From: Actinidia chinensis | Taxonomy: Eukaryota; Streptophyta; Magnoliopsida; Ericales; Actinidiaceae | Assembly (NCBI GenBank): GCA_009663005.1 | Contig: VIGQ01001295.1 | Coordinates: 20,001-40,000, forward strand | DNA length: 20,000 bases | Direction: 5' to 3' | Part shown: one piece after another, positions 1 to 7,998 of the stretch | Layout of the letters: each line of letters begins with the position of its first letter | How positions within the stretch are numbered: position 1 is the first letter of the stretch | Notes under the pieces: model-generated | Told to the model about the DNA's origin: nothing | Database searches by the model: none | The model's input: only the letters and a program-made list of their open reading frames with translations | Made by a program: the position numbers and the translations under genes

Positions 1-737
1 ATGGAATTGGTCCTGGTCATATAAGCACAAATCAAAACTCTACTAGTCCGCAGTGTTTGTTCCGATGACTAAAGTTATATGCATATCTTCTTTAAGAGAA
101 ATCTTTGGTTGTGTTAGGGTTAATTGTGATGATGAAAAATAAGTATAAAAAAATAGCTTATTTTAAAGGTGCTTGTAGAACTTATGCTTAAAGTTTATTA
201 TTCAAAAACCTGATTATTTACTGAACGAGCTTTTCACGTTTTTGCACAAAAAAAAAAAAGCACGTCAAGCCAAATGAGGCCTAAGGATAGAATGTCCTAT
301 GCCAATTTTGTGACATGAAAAGCGCTCATGGCCCTATAATAATTACTTTATGTTGTGATTGGATCAAGGATTTAGTAAGTGAAGAAAAAGAAATGGAAAT
401 GAAAATTGAAGACAATAATCAAGCTTACAATCCACATAGGTTTGGAACTCCAAAACCCTAAAGCTAAAACAAAGAACCTAAATTGGTTTGGTAATTTAGT
501 ATTCCGAGATAGAAGAATATAAGACAAGATAGCTGTCCGTTACTAGAATAACACAAGAATGTAGAAACAACATTATTTTCGTATATTCCTCTTTTCAAGC
601 TCTTTTTTGGCCATCATGTCATTTTATTTTCCAATTCCATACAACATTCCAAACACCCATTCGCCCATTGTTACACCAAGAGAGAACAAGACTAAAGAGA
701 ATCCACCTCTGGCCTTTTCCTTGCACGTTCTCTTGGT
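1..737. other. AT-rich DNA downstream of the H+-ATPase relic
   Basis: No gene is recognised. The part nearest 737 is probably the former 3' UTR, read on the minus strand. TTTATT, which reads AATAAA on the minus strand, occurs at about 195 and could be a poly(A) signal, but this is weak because the hexamer is common in AT-rich DNA. A 13-base A run lies near 247. Confidence 0.35.
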
Positions 738-839
738 CTAAAACAGTGTAGTGGTTTGTTGGATATTTCCAATGTCCAAAACCCTTCAGCTTGACCACTG
801 ATTCACATGTCCCCCTTGAGTGTGTGGGAGCTCCTTAAC
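738..839 (-). pseudogene. H+-ATPase last exon remnant (ends in YTV, 14-3-3 site)
   Basis: After a good acceptor (TTTGTGCAG) it reads KELHTLKGHVESVVKLKGLD in shifting frames, then HYTV and a stop. In functional plant pumps phosphorylation of the penultimate Thr of the C-terminal YTV creates the 14-3-3 binding site. Here one extra T follows the Val codon, so the exact terminal -YTV-stop is lost by a base while the motif remains readable. An extra C (HTL), a lost G (VES) and an extra T (KGLD) are also seen. Confidence 0.85.
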
Positions 840-1249
840 CTGCACAAAAACCATAAAATTCAAATTTTATTACTATTACTCCACGAAAAGTACCACAGGG
901 TTGAAAACAATGAAGGCTCGGGAGGGGCACTTGCCCTAAATATTTATTCTCTTTATTTATACTACTCTCTCCACTTCTCTCCCTTTTGTTTATCTAATCT
1001 CTGTTTCTATTCACCGACTATTTTGTAATTGAATCATTCATTTTGGTGATTCGCATAAATCTATCAGCATAATTATGCAGTGTGTTTAAGATAGGATCAA
1101 TTTTCTAAGCTCCGCACTAGGTAACCATGTCCGGGTTGATGAAGTCTATTTAGAAATCTATATAGTGTAAGCAATTTTATTTTCTTCTTCGTTTTTTTTG
1201 TTTCTTTTTTAACTCTTAATTTGTCTAGACTGCTTGTCATGTACTTTAC

Positions 1250-1439
1250 CTGGCAAACCTCAGCGCGTCGTTTTTGCCCTGATCTGCAATCTCATGACAA
1301 CTCCGCGATAGCTGTTCTTGTCGTTGAGAAGGTCTTAGATCTGGCGACTTGAGGGACATGACAGTGTAACGTTGAGCCAAGGCCCATTGCGCTTCCCGCT
1401 CACCCGTATCCATAATCCTTCTTGGTTGTGAAAGTCAGT
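1250..1439 (-). pseudogene. H+-ATPase exon 14 remnant (C-terminal regulatory domain)
   Basis: Matches the autoinhibitory domain: TTKKDYG, EREAQWALAQRT, a degraded LHGLQ segment, FNDKNSYRELS, EIADQAK and RAEV, across several frames. A stop occurs soon after DYGYG. The donor CCAG/GTAAAG is intact. The acceptor TTCTAG precedes a scrambled TAF codon set. Confidence 0.82.
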
Positions 1440-1509
1440 CTAGAACTTTTAAAAAACAAAAGTAAGTTGCAAAATCACATAGAAAAGTTCCCCAGTTATT
1501 GTTCTTTTA

Positions 1510-1636
1510 GGTTGCGTTTTTTCGATATTGGATTGAATGGAGGGATAGAAAGGGATTGTGACGCCAATATTTTTTGCTCTTTTTTTCCCTTTGCTTTTCT
1601 TTTCCCCCTCCAGAAAACCAAAAACCAAACACAGGC
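1510..1636. mobile_element. Tourist-like MITE, copy 1 (intron 13)
   Basis: A 127-bp element flanked by TTA on both sides (1507-1509, 1637-1639). Its ends are imperfect inverted copies: GGTTGCGTTTTTTCG at the left and, read in reverse, GCCTGTGTTTGGTTTTTGG at the right, followed by a shared GGAGGG. A TTA duplication with G-rich ends around GTTTGG fits PIF/Harbinger (Tourist) MITEs. Confidence 0.5.
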
Positions 1637-1679
1637 TTAAAATTTGGTATTGTTATGAAGCTTGTTTGTTACTCCGTAC

Positions 1680-1868
1680 CCTTGTTCTGGGATCATGGTA
1701 TCCCACGCTTGCCCTCAATGCATAGAGGATGACAAACTTGAGGACAATCGGAAGGGAAAGTAGGTAACGATGCTGAAGTCCAGATAACAACAACTCCACC
1801 CATTCCCCATCCAATGCCTTGGATACGGGCGAATTCCCAGTTTGCATACCCAGCATGGAGTAGGCCGC
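1680..1868 (-). pseudogene. H+-ATPase exon 13 remnant (TM9-TM10, YANW)
   Basis: Open for AGYANWEFARIQGIGWGMGG, then shifted: IWxFSIVTYFPxDCxKFVI and LYALSGKAW can be followed with single-base corrections. YANWEFA and GIGWGW are family hallmarks. The TM9 start is altered (expected LIAVYANW). A G is inserted at the donor (AACAAGG/GTACGG). Confidence 0.85.
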
Positions 1869-1975
1869 CTACATTTGAGCATACCCAAAATGGAAATTGA
1901 TTAATCCTGTTCAAGTGCGCACATAAACACACAGAAACAAAATGAAATCTTTGTAAAAACTTGAACGAGACTTAT

Positions 1976-2131
1976 CAACTGAGCTGCAAATGAAGCACTG
2001 ACAAAGCAAGAGAGTTCAATGAAGACCAGCTTCGTGACCCGGTCCCCCGAAGATGAAGTGCTTGACTACATACTCACTTGAAGGTACAGAGCAGCAGTGA
2101 GCTCACCGGTTTTAATACCACCACTGTTGAC
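1976..2131 (-). pseudogene. H+-ATPase exon 12 remnant (TM8-TM9)
   Basis: Shows GELTAALYLQVS, then frame-shifted SQALIF, TRSRSWSFIE and an eroded RPG region. The segment up to ALYLQVS is open after a GTGTAG acceptor. The donor is CAGTTG/ATAAGT, a one-base change from the ideal GTAAGT, so splicing here should fail. Confidence 0.82.
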
Positions 2132-2200
2132 CTACACACCAAAAAGTTTGCTTCCAAAATGCATTTTTAGTGTCCCTGTTTTTCAGATTTTATTTTATTA

Positions 2201-2333
2201 GTCTTTGTTTTGATCTTGGATTTGTGGACCCCTTTCGTAGGGCAAAGAAAGGCAAGGAATTTCTCTCAATAAATTCAAGCTAAGTTTCCCTTTACTTTTC
2301 TTTTCCCTCCATGAATCCAAATCCAACACAGCG
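2201..2333. mobile_element. Tourist-like MITE, copy 2 (intron 11)
   Basis: A 133-bp element bounded by TTA at 2198-2200 and 2334-2336. Left end GTCTTTGTTTTGATCTTGG; right end in reverse CGCTGTGTTGGATTTGG. It resembles copies 1 and 3 in length, ends and a pyrimidine-rich right half (CTTTACTTTTCTTTTCCC). Confidence 0.5.
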
Positions 2334-2354
2334 TTAGAGTTTAGTGTGATAAAC

Positions 2355-2873
2355 TTCTGGTAAAGAATTTGGTGTCAGATGCGAGCCAGAAGAAGACCAC
2401 TGTCATAGAGCAGGTAGCTTCCAAGGACACACGCCTGCGCAAAGATTTCCTTGAGCTTCCATGAGTGCAACTGGGGATGGTGCACACTGTTCTTAGAGAT
2501 GGTCATGATGGTTCTTGTCGTTTAATATGGCATGCTCCAGAACATGTAGAAGGTGAGAACTAGAACTTTCCAGATTAGAGAGATGAGCATGAATCCCAGC
2601 ACCATACAAATGGTGATTGAAACGGATGATTGTGGTTCTTCCATCACTCTGGAAGATGCTCGACTTGTCCAACACAATTCTCACGATCACGCTACGTCCT
2701 GGCTCAGTCAAACTATGTCAACTCGCTCCTGGCTGCGTCGGTTTGTCATCTGCCACAGCAATACCGATGTCTGCCTTCTTGAGTGCTGGGGCATCGTTCA
2801 CAACCATCTTCCAGTCATTCCACAAATTGTGCTTTCTCTCTTGCAGTATTCGTTAACATCTCATACGTGTGCT
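2355..2873 (-). pseudogene. H+-ATPase exon 11 remnant (GDGVND hinge, TM5-TM7)
   Basis: The blocks HxYEIVKR, QERKH, NDAPALKKADIGIAVADD, DIVLTEPG, ITIRIVxGFML, AILND, IMTISKN, SWKLKEIFA and VVFFWLASDTKFFT are all visible but spread over several frames. The hinge motif GDGVND (2791-2819) has two inserted bases that create a stop at once. The 3' border is uncertain; 2355 is a plausible but unconfirmed donor. Confidence 0.82.
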
Positions 2874-2931
2874 CTCATGCAACCAAGTTTTATGTCGTTC
2901 TCTATACTCAATCTAGCATTTGTGCATCTTA

Positions 2932-3190
2932 GGTGTGTTTGGAACTTCAGGAAGATAACGACAGGAAAGAAAATAATAATTTTTCGTCGTTCGTTCGTCG
3001 TTTTGCTTCCTTGTTTGGAGGGAGAAAAAATCCAAGAAAGGAATAAGTAGAAAGTCATTTTCTTCCTCATTTCCCTTTCTTTTGCTTTGATCTTCCCTTT
3101 CTCTTCTCCTTTCCTATTTCCTTTTTCCCCTTTGTTGTTTCAAGTCACCTTACTCTTTTCTTAGCCCTTTCTTTAAACTAAACAAGGAGC
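2932..3190. mobile_element. Tourist-like MITE, longer copy (intron 10)
   Basis: Begins after TTA (2929-2931) with GGTGTGTTTGGAACTTCAGG. It ends near AAACAAGGAGC, which reads in reverse GCTCCTTGTTTAG. The interior is a long pyrimidine-rich stretch (3050-3175). The right boundary and target duplication are not clear. Confidence 0.35.
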
Positions 3191-3257
3191 TTTCTTTCTT
3201 CATTGCAAAATCGAAGATGAAAAGAAGCTACTTTTCCCTGAACATCTCACCCACTTA

Positions 3258-3397
3258 GGTTGTATTTTGATCAAGGAGGTAGGAAGGGATTTGTGGGCAA
3301 GAAAAGTATGGAAAATTAAAATTGAGTGTTGGATCCATTAACTTTTCCCGTACTTTTGTTCTTTTTCTTCACCCAAATCCTTTACTCAAACACAGCT
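3258..3397. mobile_element. Tourist-like MITE, copy 3 (intron 10)
   Basis: Starts after TTA (3255-3257) with GGTTGTATTTTGATCAAGG and ends near ACTCAAACACAGC, reverse GCTGTGTTTGAGTAAAGG. About 140 bp. Both ends share the GGATTTG/GGATTTGG sub-terminal block with copy 2. The right target duplication is not preserved. Confidence 0.42.
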
Positions 3398-3483
3398 GTA
3401 GCTCCTCACGGCTTCCCTCGCTTTCTCTTTCCTTTCCACAATTTCTAAACCACCCTCTTAAATTGGTTTAAAAATCCACTTAC

Positions 3484-3798
3484 TGGGAAGACTCCGGGCA
3501 AAAAAACCCATCACTTTCTCAATGAGCTCATCTACGGGAATGGCAGAGATCGATCAGCCTTGCTCTGGCCAATAGGGATTATGAGGGGTACTATTGGTGG
3601 CCCATTTCCAGCCTACGTACCGGTCTTTTCCAATGGCAAGTCTGGTCACCGTGAATCATCTTGGCATTGACACAGGAAGGTCGAGAGCCCTCCGGATAAG
3701 TCCTCTGCCTGTCATGCTTAGGGGGGATCAAAGAGCGGCAAGAGACCGGACAAATTCCCACGGCACGCCAGCACTCTCCTTGATCTTCTCTGGTAGTT
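3484..3798 (-). pseudogene. H+-ATPase exon 10 remnant (P domain, DPPRHD and KMITGDQ region)
   Basis: Recognisable blocks in shifting frames are LPEKIKESAGVPWEFV, LFDPP followed by KHD (family RHD), a degraded ETIRRAL, and VNAKMIHGDQ (family VNVKMITGDQ, so Thr is replaced by His). Then come the GKETGRRLGMG and SSLLGQ regions and a degraded IPVDELIEKADGFAGVFP. At least five one-base indels are needed to align it. The donor CCCAGTAAGT has probably lost one G. Confidence 0.82.
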
Positions 3799-4044
3799 CT
3801 AACAAACACATCATAGGCAATGAGATTCAACCAACAAATTCCACCATCTGGGATAATAAACACCTTTTTTAAGCCAAACACGTTTGGGACACCATCATCA
3901 TCATAGACAAACTTCAGCTACAACTTTTCCACATTTAAATAATATTTTTCCATTTCCTTTTTTTAAAGTGATTTTCGTTCATTGCAAGTACTAATCATCA
4001 TCTCATTACTACTACAGTACGAGCTGAATGTTTTTTAAGAAAAC

Positions 4045-4340
4045 ACTTGCTTTTCCACTTTTGTGGGTTTTGCCTATTTTAGCGATAGGTATCAGCTAAA
4101 TAAGTCTTATTGTTTGGGATGCAATCAATAATATGCTGTTGTTTTTTTGGACAGCTAAAATAGTTTCTTGCTTTTAAAGCTAGGTAAAACAGCCAAGCTT
4201 TTTGTTGGATTATTTAGCTGAAAGTGATCTAAAATAGTTAGATCAAACGCTGCATTAATTAGCTTAAAAGATTGATCCCAAACATGTTTGGCTTTTTTTC
4301 TTGACCTAAAACCAAAAAGCCTAAAAGCAGCCATCCTAAA
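4045..4340. mobile_element. MITE-like inverted-repeat element (intron 9)
   Basis: The two ends look like diverged inverted copies: GCTTTTCCACTTTTGTGGG on the left against TGCTTTTAGGCTTTTTGG on the reverse of the right end. Inside them GTTTGGGATGCAATCA faces TTGATCCCAAAC. There is no clear target duplication, so boundaries are approximate. Confidence 0.35.
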
Positions 4341-4414
4341 CAAGGGACTCAAACTTCTCTTTCAAAACTTATCACAAACATGTAATAAGCATTCCAGTTA
4401 TACAAAGCAAGTAC

Positions 4415-4519
4415 CTGTCTAGCAACACCCAGAGAGCGAAGACCGCGCTCGGCAAAGTTGTCGATGATCTCATGGGACCTTTTCCTGACATCTCCTTTCA
4501 GGTCACACAGATCAGTTAT
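4415..4519 (-). pseudogene. H+-ATPase exon 9 remnant, fully open (N domain end)
   Basis: Thirty-five open codons from [15 protein letters not shown] to [15 protein letters not shown], with intact borders (GACCCAG/ATA, AGACAG/GTACTT). The block FAERGLRSL is strictly conserved in plant H+-ATPases. With exon 4, this is one of two clearly undamaged exons. Confidence 0.88.
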
Positions 4520-4587
4520 CTGGGTCAATGGTGAATTGGTCAGATTTTGGAAACAAAAGTGCATAGGTGTGCGGTGTGGGTTTGTAC

Positions 4588-4710
4588 TGCCTCAGGAGCA
4601 CCCTTGCTAGATCTGTGCCAATTGCCAGCAGAGTCAATGTAGGTAATGGCAGTGCGCTTGTCCACTGGGTTGAAGGGCAGGAAATGCACCTCTGTGATGC
4701 CTGCTCTTGC
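4588..4710 (-). pseudogene. H+-ATPase exon 8 remnant (N domain, KGAPE)
   Basis: Reads [20 protein letters not shown] then [20 protein letters not shown], including the conserved FNPVDKRT and KGAPE nucleotide-binding elements. At 123 bp it has the family length. The last codon and the donor are scrambled: GAGGCAGTACAA where GAGCAG/GTACAA is expected. The following intron is only about 68 bases. Confidence 0.86.
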
Positions 4711-4898
4711 CTAAAACCAGCACACACAAAAAAAATAAAGCTCATTAAAAAAAAATCATTTTAGTAAGTAATGTTGTAAACTCTTACCTGGGCTCGGATA
4801 TGAATATGAGCCCCCGTGTGTCCAAATATCAGACTTTTCTAAACTCTATGCGGATCAGGTGTGTGTCTAGACGTCAGACTTTCTAAATCGGCAGTTTT

Positions 4899-5026
4899 AA
4901 GATTAAAATATATAGTATGATGTAAAATATTTTAAAAACAAGAGTCTGTAGTTGAAATTTAAATAGGATTTAGGAAAAAGAGGGATTTCAGTCTCTTTCG
5001 TGTGAGGTGCTAGAATTCTTGAAACA
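4899..5026 (+). repeat. 127-bp direct repeat, left copy (intron 7)
   Basis: The copy starts AGATTAAAATATATAGTATG and passes through TGTAAAATATT, GGATTTAGG, GGGATTTCAGTC and GTGCTAGAA. The same ordered blocks recur about 223 bp to the right. It is noncoding. Confidence 0.65.
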
Positions 5027-5121
5027 TAGTTAGAAGTTAGGCTTTCTTGACCCTCTTTCAGAAATAGGGATTAGGAATATAATGATTTAGACGTAGAGTA
5101 AGGTATGAAGAAAAGTTGCAA

Positions 5122-5247
5122 AGATTGAAACATATATAGTATGTTGTAAAATATTCTAACATAAGAAGTTGTGCTTGAAAATCGAATGAGATTTAGGGAA
5201 AAGTGCGATTTCAATCCCTCATCTATGCGACATGCTAGAAATTTTGT
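5122..5247 (+). repeat. 127-bp direct repeat, right copy (intron 7)
   Basis: Starts AGATTGAAACATATATAGTA, then TGTAAAATATT, GAGATTTAGGG, GCGATTTCAATCC and ATGCTAGAA, in the same order and spacing as the left copy. The pair is an old tandem duplication with a roughly 95-bp intervening stretch. Confidence 0.65.
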
Positions 5248-5454
5248 TCGGTATCAAATGTGAGCTTCTTGTGCTTGAAACATCGGTAAAAGTAAGAGGA
5301 TACGTGCCTAATTTTATGTGGGTGTTGGAAACATATTCCATGAAAATAGAATCCATGAAACACTAGTCGTGAACATTACTACATTAGACTAAAACGAATT
5401 GTCAGGATTCAAAAAAGAAAAAAAAACAAAGATATCTTCCTTATATTCAAATAC

Positions 5455-5573
5455 CTCCTTTGGGTCACCCACCATCCCAACAATGGAAGCATCAATGGCA
5501 TCTTGGTTTTCAACCCTAGAAGCCCTAGCAGCAAGAACACAACCATATCCTTTTCCATATCTTTTGGGAAGAC
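5455..5573 (-). pseudogene. H+-ATPase exon 7 remnant (N domain start)
   Basis: The distal part reads [20 protein letters not shown] then MVGDPKE, a hallmark of the nucleotide-binding domain. The proximal part ([12 protein letters not shown]) is in another frame because of one base lost in the VVLL codons. Borders are good: TTGTAG/GTC and AAAGAG/GTATTT. Confidence 0.88.
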
Positions 5574-5660
5574 CTACAACCATAATGACCACACATATTA
5601 AATCCAAAGTTCAAAATGTTCTTTTCACTCGAAAAGAGTTTTGAAAACAGTTTACAAAAA

Positions 5661-5860
5661 CCCTTGGGCATTGGCTGATGGTTGGGTCAAGGATTTGGAA
5701 GTCTACTCTATTTCAAGATCTCAGATTCAAAACCTCTTATATTACTATCAATTCCTTAGTTGTGGGGGCGTCAGGCCCCAGCTTTTAATCCAGGGCCACC
5801 CGGTAGTGGACATGGTATTGGTTCCCGGATTAGTCAGTCCTTTGGCGGAGAGCAAGTTAT
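5661..5860 (+). mobile_element. tRNA-derived SINE (intron 6)
   Basis: A tRNA-like head with an A-box-like TTGGCTGATGGTTGGG (5670-5685) and a B-box-like CAGATTCAAAACCTC (5722-5736), followed by a body containing CGGATTAGTCAGTCC (5826-5840). The order GGATTTGGAAGTCTACT ... CTCAGATTCAAAACC parallels the SINE at 16495, so both belong to related families. Possible diverged target duplications are GTTTACAAAAAC at 5650 and GTTTACGAAAC near 5874. Confidence 0.6.
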
Positions 5861-5899
5861 CAAAACAAAAAACGTTTACGAAACGGTTGCAAACAAAAA

Positions 5900-6430
5900 C
5901 ACACACCATATTAATTTTGATTATGGAAATAGTTTTCGGACAAAACCCTTTTTTCCAGAAACATCTTTTTGGGTTTTCGAAAAAAAATGAGTTGTTTTTT
6001 TTCGAAAAATTCCCCTGACAGCAAGTGTCAAAGCTGGTAGTTCCTTTTTCAAATAGCTTCAGTACGATTTCTTAAAACTTTTTTTGAAAACAAAAAACAC
6101 CTCTCATTTTCATATCATACTCATATTGTTGTGGAAATTGTTTCGACAATTTGGAAACATTTTTTCATTGTTTTTCTGAGAAAGAAAAAGAGTTGTTCGG
6201 AAAAATGCCTTCGAAAAAGAAGATCGAAAGTGTTGTTTCATTTTCAAAAACAGCTTTGCATAGCAGGTTTCAAAAACATCTTTTTGGGGTTATTCTGAAA
6301 TAAATGAGTTACTTTTGCAGAAACCTCCCAAAAAAGAATTTCAAAAACTGCGTGCCCAAACAAGTTTTTTTTTCCGAAAAAAATTGAAACTTAGAAAACA
6401 GGAAAAACAAAAAACGACACCAAACAGTTA
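5900..6430. repeat. A/T-homopolymer-rich repeat, copy 1 (intron 6)
   Basis: Dense A and T runs with an internal diverged repetition: ACATCTTTTTGGGTTTTC ... AATGAGTTG near 5961 and ACATCTTTTTGGGGTTATTC ... AATGAGTTAC near 6268. It ends GGAAAAACAAAAAACGACACC. The same style and phrases recur at 9050-9300 and 10510-10815. Confidence 0.4.
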
Positions 6431-6455
6431 TATGATCAAACTTTAGAATACAAAA

Positions 6456-6778
6456 CTCAATCAAGTTCTTTCAACAGTGAGCTTGTTAATGGTGTAGAGT
6501 TTCCGTTTTGCACTGCGAGGACATCCATGCCAGCCATTTCTTCGATAGCGGTCAATCCTCTTGTGATGGCACTTGACAGAGGGTGAGACCCGATGGGCCA
6601 TTGTCACAGACAAGACTGTGGGCATGGCAATGGGGATGCCTCCGATGAGAAGCACCAGCAGGTTGTCGATGCCTTCTCTGAACTTGCGGTGCTGGATCGG
6701 GTACATCACCACGATCTCAATCAGCATCCCCAACGCGATGGAGCAGATACAGAAGTTTCCAATAAAATGTTTCATGAA
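6456..6778 (-). pseudogene. H+-ATPase exon 6 remnant (TM3-TM4, phosphorylation site)
   Basis: An open stretch reads [20 protein letters not shown], then [19 protein letters not shown], then [17 protein letters not shown], giving TM3, TM4 and the proton-path proline motif. An extra C after TMA shifts the frame. Further losses fall in the LSQQGA, CSDKTGT and LTLN codons. In the phosphorylation motif (6497-6519) the Asp codon GAC has lost a base, so the catalytic aspartate is not encoded in any continuous frame. The acceptor side is eroded, so the start is approximate. No good GT donor follows the LIE codons. Confidence 0.88.
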
Positions 6779-6783
6779 CTCAG

Positions 6784-7170
6784 GTACAAGTATTGGATGC
6801 AAGTGCGTGTCCAAAAGCATTAGATATTCCTGAACGTAAATCTTAAGATATTAGGATATGTCTCCAAAAGTCGGGTATGGGTACAGGACATCCCCGAACG
6901 TTTGTTTGTATTGGATATCGTATCGTACTTTGGGGTAATGTTATTTAGAAATGTACTTAAAATCAAATTGGATTAAGATAAATATTGAATTTCTATCATC
7001 AATGTAAAAGGCTACAAATGTTGCTTTTCTTGCTAATGTGGCCTATTTTTTCATTCTAAAATCACACTATAAATTAGAGGATCTTGGCATCTAAATTGGC
7101 TACAGGTGTTGGATAGATATTCCACACCCATACCCATGTCATATCCGTCGAACACGAGTACAGGGGGAAA
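6784..7170. repeat. Inverted repeat pair with GGGTATGGGTA motifs (intron 5)
   Basis: The left part contains GTCGGGTATGGGTACAGGAC (about 6871-6890). The right part contains CACACCCATACCCATGTCAT (7123-7142), which reads in reverse ATGACATGGGTATGGGTGTG. They flank about 200 bp of AT-rich DNA. This may be a MITE lying right beside the eroded acceptor of exon 6. Confidence 0.35.
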
Positions 7171-7630
7171 TAAAAGTCTATGTAGCATTGGTGATTTGGC
7201 GTTCCCATAACAAATATGTTTTGTTAGGAAGATCAATACTTTCTACATATGCATCTATCACTTAAATTTTGAGCTACTTGTTATAGTAGCCAAAGCTTAA
7301 AATAGTTATACGTTTCTCATAGCACACACTTGTCATGCAAAACATACAACTACTTTAAGCTCTTTAACAATTGTCCTTATGGCACTCTTTAACAAAAGCC
7401 TAAACAGGCATCCCCCAACCGACTAGAAAAGACGCGACATTGTAAGGAGAGACTACATGTACCAACAAAACCTAGAATATTCATATCGAGATTCCTAGGC
7501 CTTAAACCCGATAATTACATGATACACGTAGAACGAGAGACTCCATGTACTCGATAGATTAATTAGGTCGAACAAAACCCTAAACACCTTATTAAGAAAA
7601 ACAAAGTTATTACTATGAATGGAAAAGTAC

Positions 7631-7942
7631 CTTTTGGAAGTGACCAACTTGGTTGGTGCTGTCAACAAGGTGGGCAGCCTTGTCAAAGAAGGTGTGGACC
7701 CCAATGGCAATGACCACAGCCTCTATCTCACCCTGCTTGCAGTCCAGCCTGAAGAACACTTCATCCCAGGGTGCTTTGTCACTGGCAGGACTCAGCTGTG
7801 GAGGCAGATTGGTCAATTTTCAGAGGTCTCCTTCCAACAGCCTCGCATCAGCTGGGATGATATATCCCAATTTCACACTAATCAAGTCTCCTGGAACCAA
7901 GATTGCTGCGTCCTGCTCGCCCCATTTTCTGTCTCTCAACAC
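7631..7942 (-). pseudogene. H+-ATPase exon 5 remnant (actuator domain)
   Basis: Begins [19 protein letters not shown] and ends [18 protein letters not shown] in the family; here the residue before KAAHLVD is D (FFDKAA). Length is 312 bp against 315 in functional genes. The deficit is explained by three one-base losses, in the codons for GDP, ESLP and HPGD, all in C or G runs. The dephosphorylation motif TGES reads T-A-E-S because GGT is now GCT (7796-7794), and the preceding Leu is Ser. Splice borders are present (AAG/GTG, AAAAG/GTACTT). Confidence 0.88.
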
Positions 7943-7998
7943 CTTCACACAGATTGAAACAATTAGCTGTCATTTGAATCAAGTAATGATATATAATC

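Noticed and set aside
2553..3050. Open frame of 165 codons, plus strand
   Set aside because: It lies antisense to H+-ATPase exon 11 and continues into a MITE. The open reading reflects the coding composition of the opposite strand.
3594..3872. Open frame of 92 codons, plus strand
   Set aside because: Antisense shadow of H+-ATPase exon 10.
5641..6018. Open frame of 125 codons, plus strand
   Set aside because: It runs through a SINE and then a homopolymer-rich repeat, inside an intron of the minus-strand relic. It has no protein similarity and does not start with a credible plant start context.
6573..6833. Two overlapping plus-strand open frames
   Set aside because: Antisense shadows of exon 6, whose minus-strand reading is unmistakable ([17 protein letters not shown]).
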